Positions 25,934 through 35,219 are shown, counted from the stretch's first letter. The stretch: DNA of 64,000 nt from an uncultured Tropicimonas sp. (GCA_947497945.1 CANMIP010000030.1:16642-80641); one strand, 5' to 3'. Notes: a model not told the origin generated them from the sequence alone. Made by a program: numbers and translations.

Positions 25934-25968
25934 AAAAAAGGGCGGACCGCAACCGGTCCGCCCCTTTT
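25934..25968 (-). terminator. Intrinsic terminator after mcmA
   Basis: On the minus strand, GGGCGGACC-type arms (25940-25948 with 25955-25963) with a small loop are followed by seven T residues, 52 bases after the mcmA stop. The plus strand also carries TTTT after the stem, so it could act in both directions. Confidence 0.85.
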
Positions 25969-26019
25969 CATTGCATCTTTCCAGACCGCGGAGAAGAGAT
26001 CTCCGCCCTCTGCCCCAAA

Positions 26020-28164
26020 TCAGGCAGCGGTGTCTTTCTTCTTGCTGATGATATCCATGATCTCCTGCGCGGAGGCCGGGATATTGGTGCCCGGGCCGAA
26101 GATCGCGGAGACGCCGGAATTGTAGAGGAACTCGTAATCCTGATGCGGGATGACCCCGCCGCAGATCACGATGATATCCTCGGCGCCCTGCTTCTTCAGC
26201 TCCTCGACGAGGCGCGGGGCCAGCGTCTTGTGGCCGGCGGCCAGCGAGGAAATGCCGACGATATGGACATCGTTGTCGATGGCGTCCTGCGCCGCTTCTT
26301 CCGGAGTCTGGAAGAGCGGGCCCACATCGACGTCAAAGCCGATATCGGCGTAAGCCGTGGCGATCACCTTGGCGCCGCGGTCATGGCCGTCCTGGCCCAT
26401 CTTGACCACGAGCATCCGCGGACGACGGCCTTCCTTCTCTGCAAAGGCCTCGACCGATTTCTGGATCGAGTTGAACTCGTCATCGCCTTCATAGGCCGCG
26501 CCATAGACACCGGACAGCGTCTTGATCTCCGCCTTGTGGCGGCCGAATTCCTTCTCCATCGCCATGCTGATCTCTCCAACGGACGCCCGGGCGCGCGCTG
26601 CCTCGACCGCGCCTTCCAGCAGGTTGCCGCCTTCCCTGGCGCGACGCTCCAGCTCGGCGAGCGCGGCCTGGCAGGCAGCCTCGTCACGCTCGGCGCGCAG
26701 CTTCTCGAGCCGTTCAATCTGGCTCTTGCGCACGGCCATGTTGTCGACATCGAGGATTTCGAGCTCGGCTTCCTCGGCAAGCTTGTGCTTGTTGACACCG
26801 ACGATGACTTCCGTGCCGCGGTCGATCATCGACTGGCGCCTGGCCGCCGATTCCTCAATGCGCAGCTTGGGCATGCCCGAGTTCACGGCCGCGGTCATGC
26901 CGCCGAGTTCCTCGACCTCTTCCATCAGCGCCCAGGCTTTCTCGATCAGCTCGTTGGTCAGCGCCTCGACATAGTAGGAGCCGGCGAGCGGGTCGACCAC
27001 CTTGGTCACCTGCGTCTCTTCCTGCAGGATGATCTGGGTGTTCCGGGCGATGCGGGCCGAGAAATCGGTCGGCAGCGCAATGGCTTCGTCGAGCGCGTTT
27101 GTGTGCAGCGACTGGGTGCCGCCAAGCGCGGCCGACATCGCTTCGTAGGCGGTCCGGATCACGTTGTTATAGGGATCCTGCTCGGCCAGCGAGACGCCGG
27201 AGGTCTGGCAGTGGGTGCGGAGCATCTTCGAGCGCGGGTTCTTGGCGCCGAGATCGGTCATGATGCGCGACCAGAGGGTCCGGGCGGCGCGCAGCTTGGC
27301 GATCTCCATGAAGAAGTTCATGCCCATGCAGAAGAAGAAGGACAGGCGGCCCGCAAACTTGTCGACTTCCATCCCGGCTTTCTGCGCGGCGCGGACATAT
27401 TCGCGACCGTCGGCCAGCGTGAAGGCCAGCTCCTGCACGAGATCCGCGCCGGCTTCCTGCATGTGGTAGCCCGAGATCGAGATCGAGTTGAATTTCGGCA
27501 TCTCGTTGGCGGTGAATTCGATGATGTCGCCGATGATCTTCATCGAGGGAACCGGCGGGTAGATATAGGTGTTGCGGACCATGAACTCCTTGAGGATGTC
27601 GTTCTGGATGGTCCCGGCGAGCACCGAGCGGTCATGGCCCTGCTCTTCGCCGACAACGATGAAGTTGGCGAGAATGGGGATCACGGCGCCGTTCATGGTC
27701 ATCGAAACCGAGACCTTGTCGAGCGGGATGCCGTCGAACAGGACCTTCATGTCCTCGACGCTGTCGATCGCCACGCCGGCCTTGCCGACATCGCCTTCAA
27801 CGCGCGGGTGGTCCGAATCGTAGCCGCGGTGCGTGGCCAGGTCGAAGGCCACGGAGACGCCCTGCTGGCCGGCGTCGAGCGCGCGGCGATAGAAGGCGTT
27901 GGATTCTTCGGCGGTGGAGAAACCGGCATATTGACGGATCGTCCAGGGGCGGCCGGCATACATCGTTGCCTTGGGGCCGCGCGTGAAGGGTTCGAAGCCC
28001 GGCAGCGAGTTCATATGCGGAAGATCGGCAGTGTCTTCGGCCGTGTAGAGCGGCTTGACCTTGATGCCTTCGAGCGTTTCCCACGTCAGAGCATCAAGCG
28101 GTTTGCCGCGCAGCTCCTTCGTGGCCAGTTCAGCCCAGTCCTGGGGTGTTTTCTTGTCGGTCAT
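26020..28164 (-). CDS. mcmA: Methylmalonyl-CoA mutase
   Basis: A 714-residue adenosylcobalamin enzyme that converts (R)-methylmalonyl-CoA to succinyl-CoA. The N-terminal substrate barrel has [10 protein letters not shown] and [15 protein letters not shown]. The C-terminal cobalamin domain has the DxHxxG motif as Asp592, His594, Gly597 (QDGHDRGAK). It completes the propionyl-CoA route with pccA and pccB. Its first 35 bases overlap the end of the sulfotransferase gene in another frame, and AGGAGG lies about 15 bases before the ATG. I see no GCAAA box directly upstream, unlike pccB and pccR, so it may depend on a promoter inside or before the sulfotransferase gene. Confidence 0.95.
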   Translation of the reverse strand: MTDKKTPQDWAELATKELRGKPLDALTWETLEGIKVKPLYTAEDTADLPHMNSLPGFEPFTRGPKATMYAGRPWTIRQYAGFSTAEESNAFYRRALDAGQQGVSVAFDLATHRGYDSDHPRVEGDVGKAGVAIDSVEDMKVLFDGIPLDKVSVSMTMNGAVIPILANFIVVGEEQGHDRSVLAGTIQNDILKEFMVRNTYIYPPVPSMKIIGDIIEFTANEMPKFNSISISGYHMQEAGADLVQELAFTLADGREYVRAAQKAGMEVDKFAGRLSFFFCMGMNFFMEIAKLRAARTLWSRIMTDLGAKNPRSKMLRTHCQTSGVSLAEQDPYNNVIRTAYEAMSAALGGTQSLHTNALDEAIALPTDFSARIARNTQIILQEETQVTKVVDPLAGSYYVEALTNELIEKAWALMEEVEELGGMTAAVNSGMPKLRIEESAARRQSMIDRGTEVIVGVNKHKLAEEAELEILDVDNMAVRKSQIERLEKLRAERDEAACQAALAELERRAREGGNLLEGAVEAARARASVGEISMAMEKEFGRHKAEIKTLSGVYGAAYEGDDEFNSIQKSVEAFAEKEGRRPRMLVVKMGQDGHDRGAKVIATAYADIGFDVDVGPLFQTPEEAAQDAIDNDVHIVGISSLAAGHKTLAPRLVEELKKQGAEDIIVICGGVIPHQDYEFLYNSGVSAIFGPGTNIPASAQEIMDIISKKKDTAA

Positions 28165-29083
28165 CGGGGAAGGGTCCTCCTGTCATGTCCATGTTACGCA
28201 GATCTCCAGTGTCCGCGCGTTCTATCAGCATTGCGTGGCCATTCGCGCCGGCGCGAAGCCATGCCAGATCCTCAGCATATTGCGCTACGAGTGCCTCTCG
28301 CTGATCTCGGTCGAACAACAGCCATCGGTCGTCGCTGCTGATCGGAATCGGGGCGAGGTGGCCGCAATCCGCCATCACCTCGCATATATCTTCTGGCGTC
28401 GCTCCGCGCGCCTCCCAAGAGCGCACACCCGCCATGCGAGATGCGAAACCCGGGGAGATCGAAAGCCCTGTCATTGTTGCAAATTGTCGCTCCGGACGGG
28501 CTGCGAAACGCTCACTGGGGCAAATAATCACCTGCGCGCGCGGAAATGCCGCGGCGATCTCCTCGATCACGCGGCGCCAGCGGCGGGGCTGGGTGACCAG
28601 CCTGTCCAGCGCCGCGCGGTCCGGTGCGGGGAAACCGTTGAGCACCTGCTGGGTCAGGAGCGAGGCCCAGAAGCGGTCATAGGCGCGGATCGACAGCACG
28701 ATCCGGTCGCAGCGCTCGTGAAACGCCGGCACGATCCGGTCCAGGCGTTCGAAGGCCCAGGGGTAGAGCCGTTCGGATTTCAGGCAATTGGCCGCAGTTC
28801 CGAGCAGGTTCTGCTCCGCCACCAGCAAGCGCGAGATCCCGCGGCGTTCCAGCTGGTGCTGCCGCATGCGCAGGCGCCCGCAGGAATGCCGCCCCTGTCG
28901 CTCCAGTTGCAAGGTGATCTGATCCGGTTGCCGAACCAGACCGGCCAACAGCCCGCGCCGCGTCTGTGGCGGCAACCAGGCGGCAACGCCCTCTTCCGCC
29001 AGCAGATGCGCATTGCGGCCGAGAAAACGTTGCAGGGTCGTGGCTCCGGTCCGGTGGGCGCCGAGATGGAGGGTCACGTGCAT
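28130..29083 (-). CDS. Sulfotransferase-like P-loop protein
   Basis: A 317-residue protein whose N-terminus ([17 protein letters not shown], residues 5-21) fits the PAPS 5'-phosphosulfate-binding loop of bacterial sulfotransferases. A later stretch around [17 protein letters not shown] resembles the 3'-phosphate motif region with its Arg and Ser. It shares low similarity with named enzymes, so acceptor and product are unknown. Similar proteins act on polysaccharides or lipids. Its stop codon is inside mcmA (35-base overlap), which suggests co-transcription with a mutase that has no obvious functional relation to it. Upstream on this strand, the GT-C-like gene is 692 bases away. Confidence 0.75.
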   Translation of the reverse strand: MHVTLHLGAHRTGATTLQRFLGRNAHLLAEEGVAAWLPPQTRRGLLAGLVRQPDQITLQLERQGRHSCGRLRMRQHQLERRGISRLLVAEQNLLGTAANCLKSERLYPWAFERLDRIVPAFHERCDRIVLSIRAYDRFWASLLTQQVLNGFPAPDRAALDRLVTQPRRWRRVIEEIAAAFPRAQVIICPSERFAARPERQFATMTGLSISPGFASRMAGVRSWEARGATPEDICEVMADCGHLAPIPISSDDRWLLFDRDQREALVAQYAEDLAWLRAGANGHAMLIERADTGDLRNMDMTGGPFPDDRQENTPGLG

Positions 29084-29270
29084 GAGGGTCTTGGCTCCGT
29101 TTGGCAGCTCCGCGCAGTTCTTGCGCGCAAGGGGTCTTGTCCCCTGCCATAGACCAAAGCCCCTTGCCGGGCCGTTAAGGATAATCGCCCTCAACGCAAT
29201 TTCGCGCGATTTCCTCTTAGATTTCTGCCGCGGCTCGCCTATATCTTCGGTGACACGAGGAGAGCCAGAC

Positions 29271-29759
29271 TTGCCCCGCATCCCCCTGACGCTGTTGATT
29301 GTTTCGTCGCTGACGCTGTTCCTGCCGGCATTTGTCGAGGCCCAGCAGGCCGAAACCACGCCGGAAAACGCGACCGAAGCGCCGAGAACACTGGAAATCC
29401 TGCCCGCGGCGGGAATCGATCTCGCTTCGTATCTCTGGGTGCAGCGGGTGCTTGTCGTCTTCGCCGATACCCCGGCCGATCCGCGCTTCATCAAGCAGAT
29501 GGAGCTGTTCGGCGAGCGCCCGCGCGACCTGCTTGAGCGCGATGTCCTGGTGCTGACCGATACCGATCCCGGGAACCAGACGGATGTGCGCAAGGAACTG
29601 CGCCCGCGCGGTTTCGCGCTGGTGCTGGTGGACAAGGACGGGGTGGTCAAGCTGCGCAAACCGGCGCCCTGGTCGACCCGCGAAATCTCCCGCTCCATCG
29701 ACAAGACCCCGCTTCGGCGCCAGGAGATTCGCGATCGGAGCGGTTCCATCGGGCAGTGA
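29271..29759 (+). CDS. DUF4174 secreted protein (TTG start)
   Basis: A 162-residue protein with a signal peptide (about residues 1-24, ending FVEAQQ) and a DUF4174 domain from about 50 (VQRVLVVFADTPADPRF and later ALVLVDKDGVVKLR). The fold resembles thioredoxin-like proteins, but no CxxC is present. I chose the TTG at 29271 because AGGAG lies 8-12 bases upstream and no ATG gives an intact signal peptide. It is the only plus-strand gene inside the propionate region and converges on the GT-C-like gene with 16 bases between the stops. Function is unknown. Confidence 0.75.
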   Translation: MPRIPLTLLIVSSLTLFLPAFVEAQQAETTPENATEAPRTLEILPAAGIDLASYLWVQRVLVVFADTPADPRFIKQMELFGERPRDLLERDVLVLTDTDPGNQTDVRKELRPRGFALVLVDKDGVVKLRKPAPWSTREISRSIDKTPLRRQEIRDRSGSIGQ

Positions 29760-29775
29760 CGCGAGGCAGGGACGG

Positions 29776-31314
29776 TCATTGCCGGGCGTCCTTCTCGAAT
29801 ACAAAGCTCGCGCCTTCGGGCAGGCCGGCTTCCCAGGCTTCCAGTTTCGCGCGCAGACCCGGCGCAAGCTCCGGCGCGGTGGCATAGAAGGCGACTTCGC
29901 CGAAGGCGGAGTAGCGGAACTGACCGGCAATCTTCAGTTCGCCGAGTCGGACCCAATCCTCACCGATCGTCGCTTCGAACCAGGGGTCGTAGATCATGGC
30001 GAAGGCGACACCGCGTTCGGCGGCAAGGCGACCGGCCCATCGCTGCTCGCTTCCGTTGCGCCGCAGCCGCAAGGCCTCGATGGAGCCCAGCCCCCAGATA
30101 TCGAGCACGTAGTCGGGATTTTGCCAGGCAACCCAGCCCAGGTCGTTCACAGCCACCGGGCCGGCATGGAACTCCTTGGCGAAGCGCGCCATCTGCGCCT
30201 GCTGCAGATCGATGCTGCGCGTCGCGTTCGGATACGTGCCAAAGTAATGCGGAAGATAGACATAGCTGGAGACCAGCACCGGAATGAGCGCCAGCCCACG
30301 GGCAAGCTTCCCGCCCTCCGCCGCCAGCGCAAGCAGACCCGCGAGCGAGGCGACAAGAACATAGCCTTCATAGCGGTTCATCCAGCCAACCCGGCCGGCA
30401 ACCAGATGCGCCAGCACCGCCAGCAACAGCAGCGGAACAAGCAGCCCGCGCGGATTGCTGCGAAGCGACGGGTTCACGATGCGCATGAGGGGAAGCGTCA
30501 GCAGCATGGCCAGGAGCGGCCAGGAGTTTTTCTGCATCAACACCGTTCGTCTGGTCTCGGAGACCTCATTGCCAAGCTTGGCCTGTACCGAGCTCGGCAA
30601 CGGGTCCAGCCCCAGCGCCACCAATGTCCCCATGAAGGCCGCGATCACAGCGACGGCGCCGGCCGCGGCCAGCAGCCCCGCCGCCCAACGGCCGCGCAAC
30701 ACGAGCATCCCGGCGGCCAGCAATGACAACGCCATCGCCTCGAAGCGGAAAGCCGGCGCCAGCACGATCGCGACAATGAGCCAGGGCGAGAGCCTGTCCT
30801 CGTCCAGGAGTTGCAGCAGGCCGAGCACCACCGCCAGGCTCGCCGCCATGTGAAGGCTGTGCTCCATTCCGGTAAATGCGATGCCCGACATATTCACGAG
30901 CAGAGGCACCGCGATGGCGGCAAAAAGCCCATAATCGCGCGAGCGGCCCTGACCATATCCCGCCTGGACCAGGATCGCGCCCCAGAGCCAACCGCACAGC
31001 GCCAGCGCCGTGGTGTTCCACAAGAGCGGCAGGTATCGCTGCGCTTCGGTGCCGGCAAACGGGGTCAGGAGCAGCGGATAAAGCGGCGAAGAGGCCGCCG
31101 CCGCCATCTCTCCCGCGTTGACACCATATCCCCCCGCCGCAATCTGCTCCGCGACGGAGAGGTGGATATAGACATCGTCCAGCGGGTATTCGAACACCCC
31201 CGCATGGAGATAGGCGACCGCCTGCAGCGCGGCAAAGCCGAGCAGCACGCTCGCCACCGCAAGAAGCGGCAGGGAGGCGGGCGGCGCATCCTCCATGGTC
31301 ATGTCCAGGCTCAT
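29776..31314 (-). CDS. GT-C-like multi-pass membrane protein coupled to pccA
   Basis: A 512-residue inner-membrane protein with about ten hydrophobic helices. After the first helix there is a conserved acidic pair, LDDVYIHLS (Asp46, Asp47), at the place where GT-C glycosyltransferases have their catalytic DD or DE. A soluble C-terminal part of about 120 residues follows (VNDLGWVAWQNPDYVLDIWGL). I infer a lipid-linked-sugar glycosyltransferase fold; the family is not certain. Its ATG overlaps the pccA stop in an ATGA arrangement, so its translation is probably coupled to propionyl-CoA carboxylase, which is unexpected for a glycosyltransferase. Confidence 0.72.
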   Translation of the reverse strand: MSLDMTMEDAPPASLPLLAVASVLLGFAALQAVAYLHAGVFEYPLDDVYIHLSVAEQIAAGGYGVNAGEMAAAASSPLYPLLLTPFAGTEAQRYLPLLWNTTALALCGWLWGAILVQAGYGQGRSRDYGLFAAIAVPLLVNMSGIAFTGMEHSLHMAASLAVVLGLLQLLDEDRLSPWLIVAIVLAPAFRFEAMALSLLAAGMLVLRGRWAAGLLAAAGAVAVIAAFMGTLVALGLDPLPSSVQAKLGNEVSETRRTVLMQKNSWPLLAMLLTLPLMRIVNPSLRSNPRGLLVPLLLLAVLAHLVAGRVGWMNRYEGYVLVASLAGLLALAAEGGKLARGLALIPVLVSSYVYLPHYFGTYPNATRSIDLQQAQMARFAKEFHAGPVAVNDLGWVAWQNPDYVLDIWGLGSIEALRLRRNGSEQRWAGRLAAERGVAFAMIYDPWFEATIGEDWVRLGELKIAGQFRYSAFGEVAFYATAPELAPGLRAKLEAWEAGLPEGASFVFEKDARQ

Positions 31315-33308
31315 TCGAACTCCATGATGACATCATCGACCGCAAGACTGTCTCCCGGCCCTGCATTGATCCTGGTCACCACGGCGCCACGTTCGGCCCG
31401 CAGGATATTCTCCATCTTCATCGCCTCGACCGTGCAGAGCGTCTGCCCCTCCTGCACCATGTCGCCGACCTCCACGTCGAGCGTCACGATCAGCCCCGGC
31501 ATCGGGCAGAGCAGCATCTTCGAGGTATCGGGCGCGATCTTCTCAGGCATCAGCCGGGCCAACTCGCCCTGGCGCGGGGTGAAGACATTCACCTTCATGT
31601 CGGCGCCGCGATAGCGGATGCGGTAGCCGGAGGTGATCTTGTCCACCTTGAAGAAATGCCGCTTGCCGGCAATATTGACCTCCGCCAACGAGTCTCCCGG
31701 GGTCCATTTCGACTTCATCCCGATGCGGCGATCTTCGAACACGACCGTGGTGCCATGCTTGTTGGCTTCGATCTTGATCGGGAACTCCTCACCGTCGACA
31801 AAGACGATCCATTCGGTGCCGACCTTGCGCTTGTGGTTGTCCATCGTGCCGGTGATCCGGGTGCGACGGATCTCGGCGACCCGGAACATGCCGGCCGCGC
31901 AGGCCGCCACCTTCTTCTTGTTCTCCTCGCTGAGCTCCACCCCGCCGAACCCGTCGGGATATTCCTCCTCGATGAAGGCGGTGGTGATATTGCCGTCGAT
32001 GAAGCGCTGGTGGTCCATCACCGCCGAGAGGAAGGGAATGTTATGGCCGATCCCCTCGACCTCGAACGCGTCCAGCGCGTCGCGCATATGGTCGATGGCC
32101 TTGGCGCGGGTCGGCCCCCAGGTGCAGAGCTTGGCGATCATCGGATCGTAGAACATCGAGATCTCGCCACCCTCGTAGACACCGGTATCGTTGCGCACCG
32201 CCTTCTCCTGCGTCGCCGCCTCTGTCGGCGGGCGGTAGGCGGTCAGCCGTCCGATCGAAGGCAGGAAACCGCGATAGGGATCCTCGGCGTAAAGCCGGCT
32301 CTCGACGGCCCAGCCCTTGATGCCGATATCGTCCTGCTCGATATCGAGCTCCTCGCCATCGGCGATCCGGATCATCTGCTCGACCAGATCGACACCGGTG
32401 ATCAATTCCGTCACCGGGTGTTCGACCTGCAGCCGGGTGTTCATTTCCAGGAAGTAGAAGTTCTTCTTGTCGTCGACGATGAACTCGACCGTGCCGGCCG
32501 ACGCATAGCCCACCGCCTTGGCCAACGCGCAGGCCTGGTTGCCCATCGCAGCGCGGGTCTCGGGGTCGAGGAAGGGGCTCGGTGCCTCCTCGATGACCTT
32601 CTGGTTGCGCCGCTGGATCGAACATTCCCGCTCGTTGAGATAGATGCAGTTGCCATGTTTGTCGGCCAACACCTGGATCTCGATATGACGCGGCTGGGTC
32701 ACGAACTTCTCGATGAAGATCCGGTCGTCGCCGAAAGACGCCGCCGCCTCGTTCTTCGAACTCTGAAAGCCCTCGCGCGTCTGGTCGTCATTCCAGGCGA
32801 TCCGCATCCCCTTGCCGCCGCCGCCGGCGGAGGCCTTGATCATGACCGGGTAGCCGACCTTGTTGGCAATCCTGACCGCTTCCTCGGCATCTTCGATCAG
32901 GCCCATATAGCCCGGCACCGTGGAGACCTTGGCATCAAGCGCGATCTTCTTGGAGGTGATCTTGTCTCCCATCGCCTCGATCGCGGAGGCCGGCGGGCCG
33001 ACAAAGGCCACGCCCTCGGCCTCCAGAGCCTCGGCGAACTTGCGGTTCTCGGACAGGAAGCCATAGCCCGGATGCACGGCCTCGGCGCCGGTCTTGCGGA
33101 TCGCATCCATCACCTTGTCGATGACGATATAGGACTGGTTGGCCGGCGAGGGTCCGATATGCACAGCTTCATCCGCCATCTGGACATGCAATGCGTGCCG
33201 GTCGGCATCCGAATAGATCGCGACGGTCTCGATCCCCATCTTCTGCGCCGACTTGATCACCCGGCAAGCAATCTCTCCGCGGTTGGCGATCAGCAGTTTC
33301 TTGAACAT
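31311..33308 (-). CDS. pccA: Propionyl-CoA carboxylase alpha subunit (biotin carboxylase/BCCP)
   Basis: The 665-residue biotin-containing subunit that carboxylates biotin with bicarbonate and ATP. It has a biotin carboxylase domain (about 1-450) with the glycine-rich ATP loop KASAGGGGKGMR and the EMNTRLQVEHPVTE motif. A BT domain of about 120 residues binds the beta subunit. The C-terminal biotinyl domain has Lys631 in VEAMKMEN, 34 residues from the end. I chose the ATG at 33308 (MFKKLLIANRGEIA) with GGAG just upstream. It is separated from pccB by four small genes and a terminator, so it may need its own promoter. Confidence 0.95.
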   Translation of the reverse strand: MFKKLLIANRGEIACRVIKSAQKMGIETVAIYSDADRHALHVQMADEAVHIGPSPANQSYIVIDKVMDAIRKTGAEAVHPGYGFLSENRKFAEALEAEGVAFVGPPASAIEAMGDKITSKKIALDAKVSTVPGYMGLIEDAEEAVRIANKVGYPVMIKASAGGGGKGMRIAWNDDQTREGFQSSKNEAAASFGDDRIFIEKFVTQPRHIEIQVLADKHGNCIYLNERECSIQRRNQKVIEEAPSPFLDPETRAAMGNQACALAKAVGYASAGTVEFIVDDKKNFYFLEMNTRLQVEHPVTELITGVDLVEQMIRIADGEELDIEQDDIGIKGWAVESRLYAEDPYRGFLPSIGRLTAYRPPTEAATQEKAVRNDTGVYEGGEISMFYDPMIAKLCTWGPTRAKAIDHMRDALDAFEVEGIGHNIPFLSAVMDHQRFIDGNITTAFIEEEYPDGFGGVELSEENKKKVAACAAGMFRVAEIRRTRITGTMDNHKRKVGTEWIVFVDGEEFPIKIEANKHGTTVVFEDRRIGMKSKWTPGDSLAEVNIAGKRHFFKVDKITSGYRIRYRGADMKVNVFTPRQGELARLMPEKIAPDTSKMLLCPMPGLIVTLDVEVGDMVQEGQTLCTVEAMKMENILRAERGAVVTRINAGPGDSLAVDDVIMEFE

Positions 33309-33373
33309 GCTCCGTCCCTTCCCTCTTGTCCCGGTAGCGCCTCCCCAGCGCCCGTCCGTTCGCACAGACCACA

Positions 33374-33405
33374 AAAAAGACCATCGGAGAGAAACTCTCC
33401 GATGG
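33374..33405 (-). terminator. Intrinsic terminator between the lipoprotein gene and pccA
   Basis: On the minus strand, CCATCGGAGAG, a 3-nt loop and CTCTCCGATGG form a perfect 11-bp stem followed by TC and six T residues. It lies 44 bases after the lipoprotein stop and 66 bases before the pccA start, so most transcripts from upstream should end here. Confidence 0.88.
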
Positions 33406-33449
33406 CCGCATTTCTCATTTCGAGGCGATGCCTCGGAAATGTCCGTTCG

Positions 33450-33659
33450 TCAGTTGGCCATTTTCTTGACTTCGTTGGTGACAGCACCGGCCGCTGCGCC
33501 AACGGCTGCGCCGGTGACAACGTCGCCACCCGTGACCGCCGCAACACCTGCGCCGGTGGCCGCACCAATCCCCGCATTCTGGACATTCGTGTTCTCGTCG
33601 CACGCGGCCAGCAATCCGGCGAACGCAACGATGGTCGTGATTTTGATGATCTTTCCCAT
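33450..33659 (-). CDS. Small glycine-zipper lipoprotein
   Basis: A 69-residue predicted lipoprotein. The signal sequence ends in the lipobox LAAC with the acylated Cys20. The mature 49 residues are a glycine-zipper-like series (GIGAATGAGVAAVTGG, then AAVGAAAGAV) that can insert into or span a membrane. It ends in a basic tail. It has its own terminator and an upstream GCAAA motif cluster like those of pccB and pccR, about 230 bases from the start codon, so it may be induced with propionate metabolism. Its role is unknown; envelope stability is the usual guess for this type. Confidence 0.75.
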   Translation of the reverse strand: MGKIIKITTIVAFAGLLAACDENTNVQNAGIGAATGAGVAAVTGGDVVTGAAVGAAAGAVTNEVKKMAN

Positions 33660-33972
33660 GGGTTTTCTGCTCCGTTTCGGGGTTGTCTCGCCGACACTAT
33701 GGCGCAAGCAGCAAGCCGTGTGAATCCCTTGAAATACCTCGGCGAACATCCGCCAAGCGTATCGTTTCGAAGAAAAAATGGCGGCCGTGCGTTGGGGATG
33801 CGCGGCCGCCGAAAGTCGGAAGGGGTAGTAAAGATCCCGGAAACGACGATTGAGTTGGGATGCGCCGTGTCCGTCACCTTGCTGACGTGCAATTTGCAAA
33901 TCGCAAAGCCAAAGCTTGCGAACCCCACAGAATAGGCCGTTTCCTGCCGTTCTTTCAGGGGGTTCGGCAAAA
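33660..33972. other. Leader region of the lipoprotein gene
   Basis: 313 bases without a gene. It holds the GCAAA cluster at 33889-33908 and a further GCAAA at 33967-33971. No terminator for the upstream 129-aa gene was seen. The stretch between the motif cluster and the lipoprotein start is long enough for a promoter and an untranslated leader of up to 200 nt. Confidence 0.5.
33889..33908. promoter_or_regulatory. GCAAA half-site cluster (PccR-type box, variant)
   Basis: GCAAT at 33889, GCAAA at 33896 and GCAAAG at 33903, at 7-base spacing, include one TTTGCAAA. It resembles the clusters before pccB and pccR but is one base shorter between the second and third repeats. Read as minus strand it is TTTGC repeated. 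Confidence 0.5.
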
Positions 33973-34362
33973 TCACGCCCAATCCTCCCCGTCATCCGGG
34001 CCTTCCACGACGTCGAACTTGTCCATCACGTCGGGAAAACTCCGCGCAATCGCCTTCAGATCGACCACCAGCATCGCCTCGTAACTTGCCGGATCGAAAC
34101 CTTCCTCCGCCGCCAGGATCTCCCGGCCGAACAGCCAGCTCAGACGCCCGGCGTCGAGATTGCCGCGCTCAAAAGGCGCATCTCCGAAATGCTCAAGGAT
34201 CGCCTCGAGGAAACCCGCATCCGCACGCCGGTCCGCGGGCTTGCGGTCGGCATAGCGCTCGCGTGCCTTGAGTGGCGTTGCCCCGGCCTTGTTCTCACGG
34301 CGCAGCGTGAACTGGTAATCCGTCCCGGTCAGCCGGCTGGGAAATCCACGATGCTTCAGCAT
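33973..34362 (-). CDS. Hypothetical acidic protein in the pcc locus
   Basis: A 129-residue soluble protein without recognisable domains. The first third is basic (MLKHRGFPSRLTGTDYQFTL then KARERYADRKPADRR). The rest is acidic and helical (FLEAILEHFGDAPFERGN, VVEGPDDGEDWA). No cysteine pairs or membrane helices are seen. The ATG at 34362 has GGA upstream. It starts 10 bases after the DUF6497 gene, in the same small-gene run that lies between pccB and pccA. Conserved position in related genomes would suggest a role in the carboxylase, but that cannot be tested here. Confidence 0.7.
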   Translation of the reverse strand: MLKHRGFPSRLTGTDYQFTLRRENKAGATPLKARERYADRKPADRRADAGFLEAILEHFGDAPFERGNLDAGRLSWLFGREILAAEEGFDPASYEAMLVVDLKAIARSFPDVMDKFDVVEGPDDGEDWA

Positions 34363-34372
34363 TCTCGATCCT

Positions 34373-34753
34373 TCACTGCCACACACACCCGTCATCGGTC
34401 GGCAGATACGCCCCGATGAACATGGTCGCCTCGGGGTCATGCACCCCGCGTTCAACGGCGCGGTCCATCAGCGCGATCATCACCTGATCCACGCCCCCGG
34501 CCTCCGCCGCCGCCTTCAATCCTTCCCGGTCGCAAAGATGGTCGATATCGGCCGCAACCGCTTCATATCCAAGCTCGCCCTCGTCGAAACCGATCTTCGG
34601 GCTGACATAGCGCAGGGTGAGCCAGACCTGCCCGCCGCTCTGCTCCTCGACAACCCGATCCAGGAACTCCACGGCCAGCCCCGACGGCGTGACCACCCCT
34701 TCCGCCTGCACCATCCCGGCCCAGGCCGCAAAAGCCAGCAGTCCCCACCGCAT
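34373..34753 (-). CDS. DUF6497 family secreted protein
   Basis: A 126-residue protein with a signal peptide (about 1-18, MRWGLLAFAAWAGMVQA) and a conserved domain with VWLTLRYVSPKIGFDEGELGYEAVAADIDHLC in two parts. It carries a Cys near the middle and another at the end (GCVW), perhaps a disulfide. Its start overlaps the stop of the upstream gene by one base (TGATG), so translation is probably coupled. The family is known from Rhodobacteraceae and has no assigned function. Confidence 0.75.
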   Translation of the reverse strand: MRWGLLAFAAWAGMVQAEGVVTPSGLAVEFLDRVVEEQSGGQVWLTLRYVSPKIGFDEGELGYEAVAADIDHLCDREGLKAAAEAGGVDQVMIALMDRAVERGVHDPEATMFIGAYLPTDDGCVWQ

Positions 34754-35100
34754 CAGCCCTGCCCCCCTGCCATACGCACCCAACGCCGGCGCCTCGACGG
34801 CGCCTCCAACATATCCGCAATCCGCGCCTCGATCCCGGCTCGATCATACTGCGCGGCATCGACACGGCCGCCAGCCCGAACAATCAGCCCGTCCTCGACT
34901 GCCTCGACCTCGACCACTGGCGAGAAGCCGCGCTGCCTCTGAAGCGCCCGCCACAGATCCTGGCGCACCTGCTGCGCCACCCGCTCACGCCCCGCGCGCG
35001 GCAACCGCGTCTCGGCGAAAACATCGAACCGCACCGGAACAAGCCGCGCCACCGTCACCCGCGCACCCTCGCGCAGGACATGCCAGCCGCCACGCCTCAT
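34753..35100 (-). CDS. Hypothetical protein downstream of pccB
   Basis: A 115-residue soluble protein with mixed helix and strand (ARLVPVRFDVFAETRLPRAG; QQVRQDLWRALQRQRG) and a basic C-terminus (RRRRWVRMAGGQG). I do not recognise a family. It begins 119 bases after pccB, across a dispersed repeat, and is translationally coupled to the DUF6497 gene. The ATG at 35100 is followed by typical codon use. An in-frame longer start would include the repeat and is unlikely. Confidence 0.7.
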   Translation of the reverse strand: MRRGGWHVLREGARVTVARLVPVRFDVFAETRLPRAGRERVAQQVRQDLWRALQRQRGFSPVVEVEAVEDGLIVRAGGRVDAAQYDRAGIEARIADMLEAPSRRRRWVRMAGGQG

Positions 35101-35140
35101 CGTTCCGCGATCTCCCGACAGTATTTCCAGCAACGCACGT

Positions 35141-35178
35141 CCGATCTTCCTTTTTCCAGAAATATCCCGGGGGGCTCC
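35141..35178 (-). repeat. Dispersed intergenic repeat, copy 1
   Basis: Read on the minus strand: GGAGCC, a C/G-rich core, GGGATATTTC, then GGAAAAAGGAA and ATCGG. Copy 2 at 52355-52393 matches nearly throughout, apart from a 3-base and a 1-base indel. Both lie between genes. It resembles short palindromic elements common between genes in this family. Confidence 0.65.
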
Positions 35179-35197
35179 GGGGGGCAGCGCCCCCCGG
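35177..35197. repeat. Very GC-rich hairpin next to repeat copy 1
   Basis: A perfect 9-bp stem, CCGGGGGGC and GCCCCCCGG, with a 3-nt loop, 23 bases after the pccB stop. There is no T-run. It could protect the pccB mRNA end or be part of the repeat element. Confidence 0.5.
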
Positions 35198-35219
35198 CTT
35201 CCCCGCTCGAAACGGGATA

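Noticed and set aside
28165..28260. GCAAA box before mcmA
   Set aside because: I searched the first 100 bases before the mcmA start and found no TTTGCAAA or GCAAA cluster; it is coding sequence of the sulfotransferase.
25438..28341. A 967-codon plus-strand open frame opposite mcmA
   Set aside because: It is the shadow of the mutase and VOC genes. It has no family motif, is rich in His/Arg/Gly typical of antisense frames in GC-rich DNA, and spans several real gene ends.
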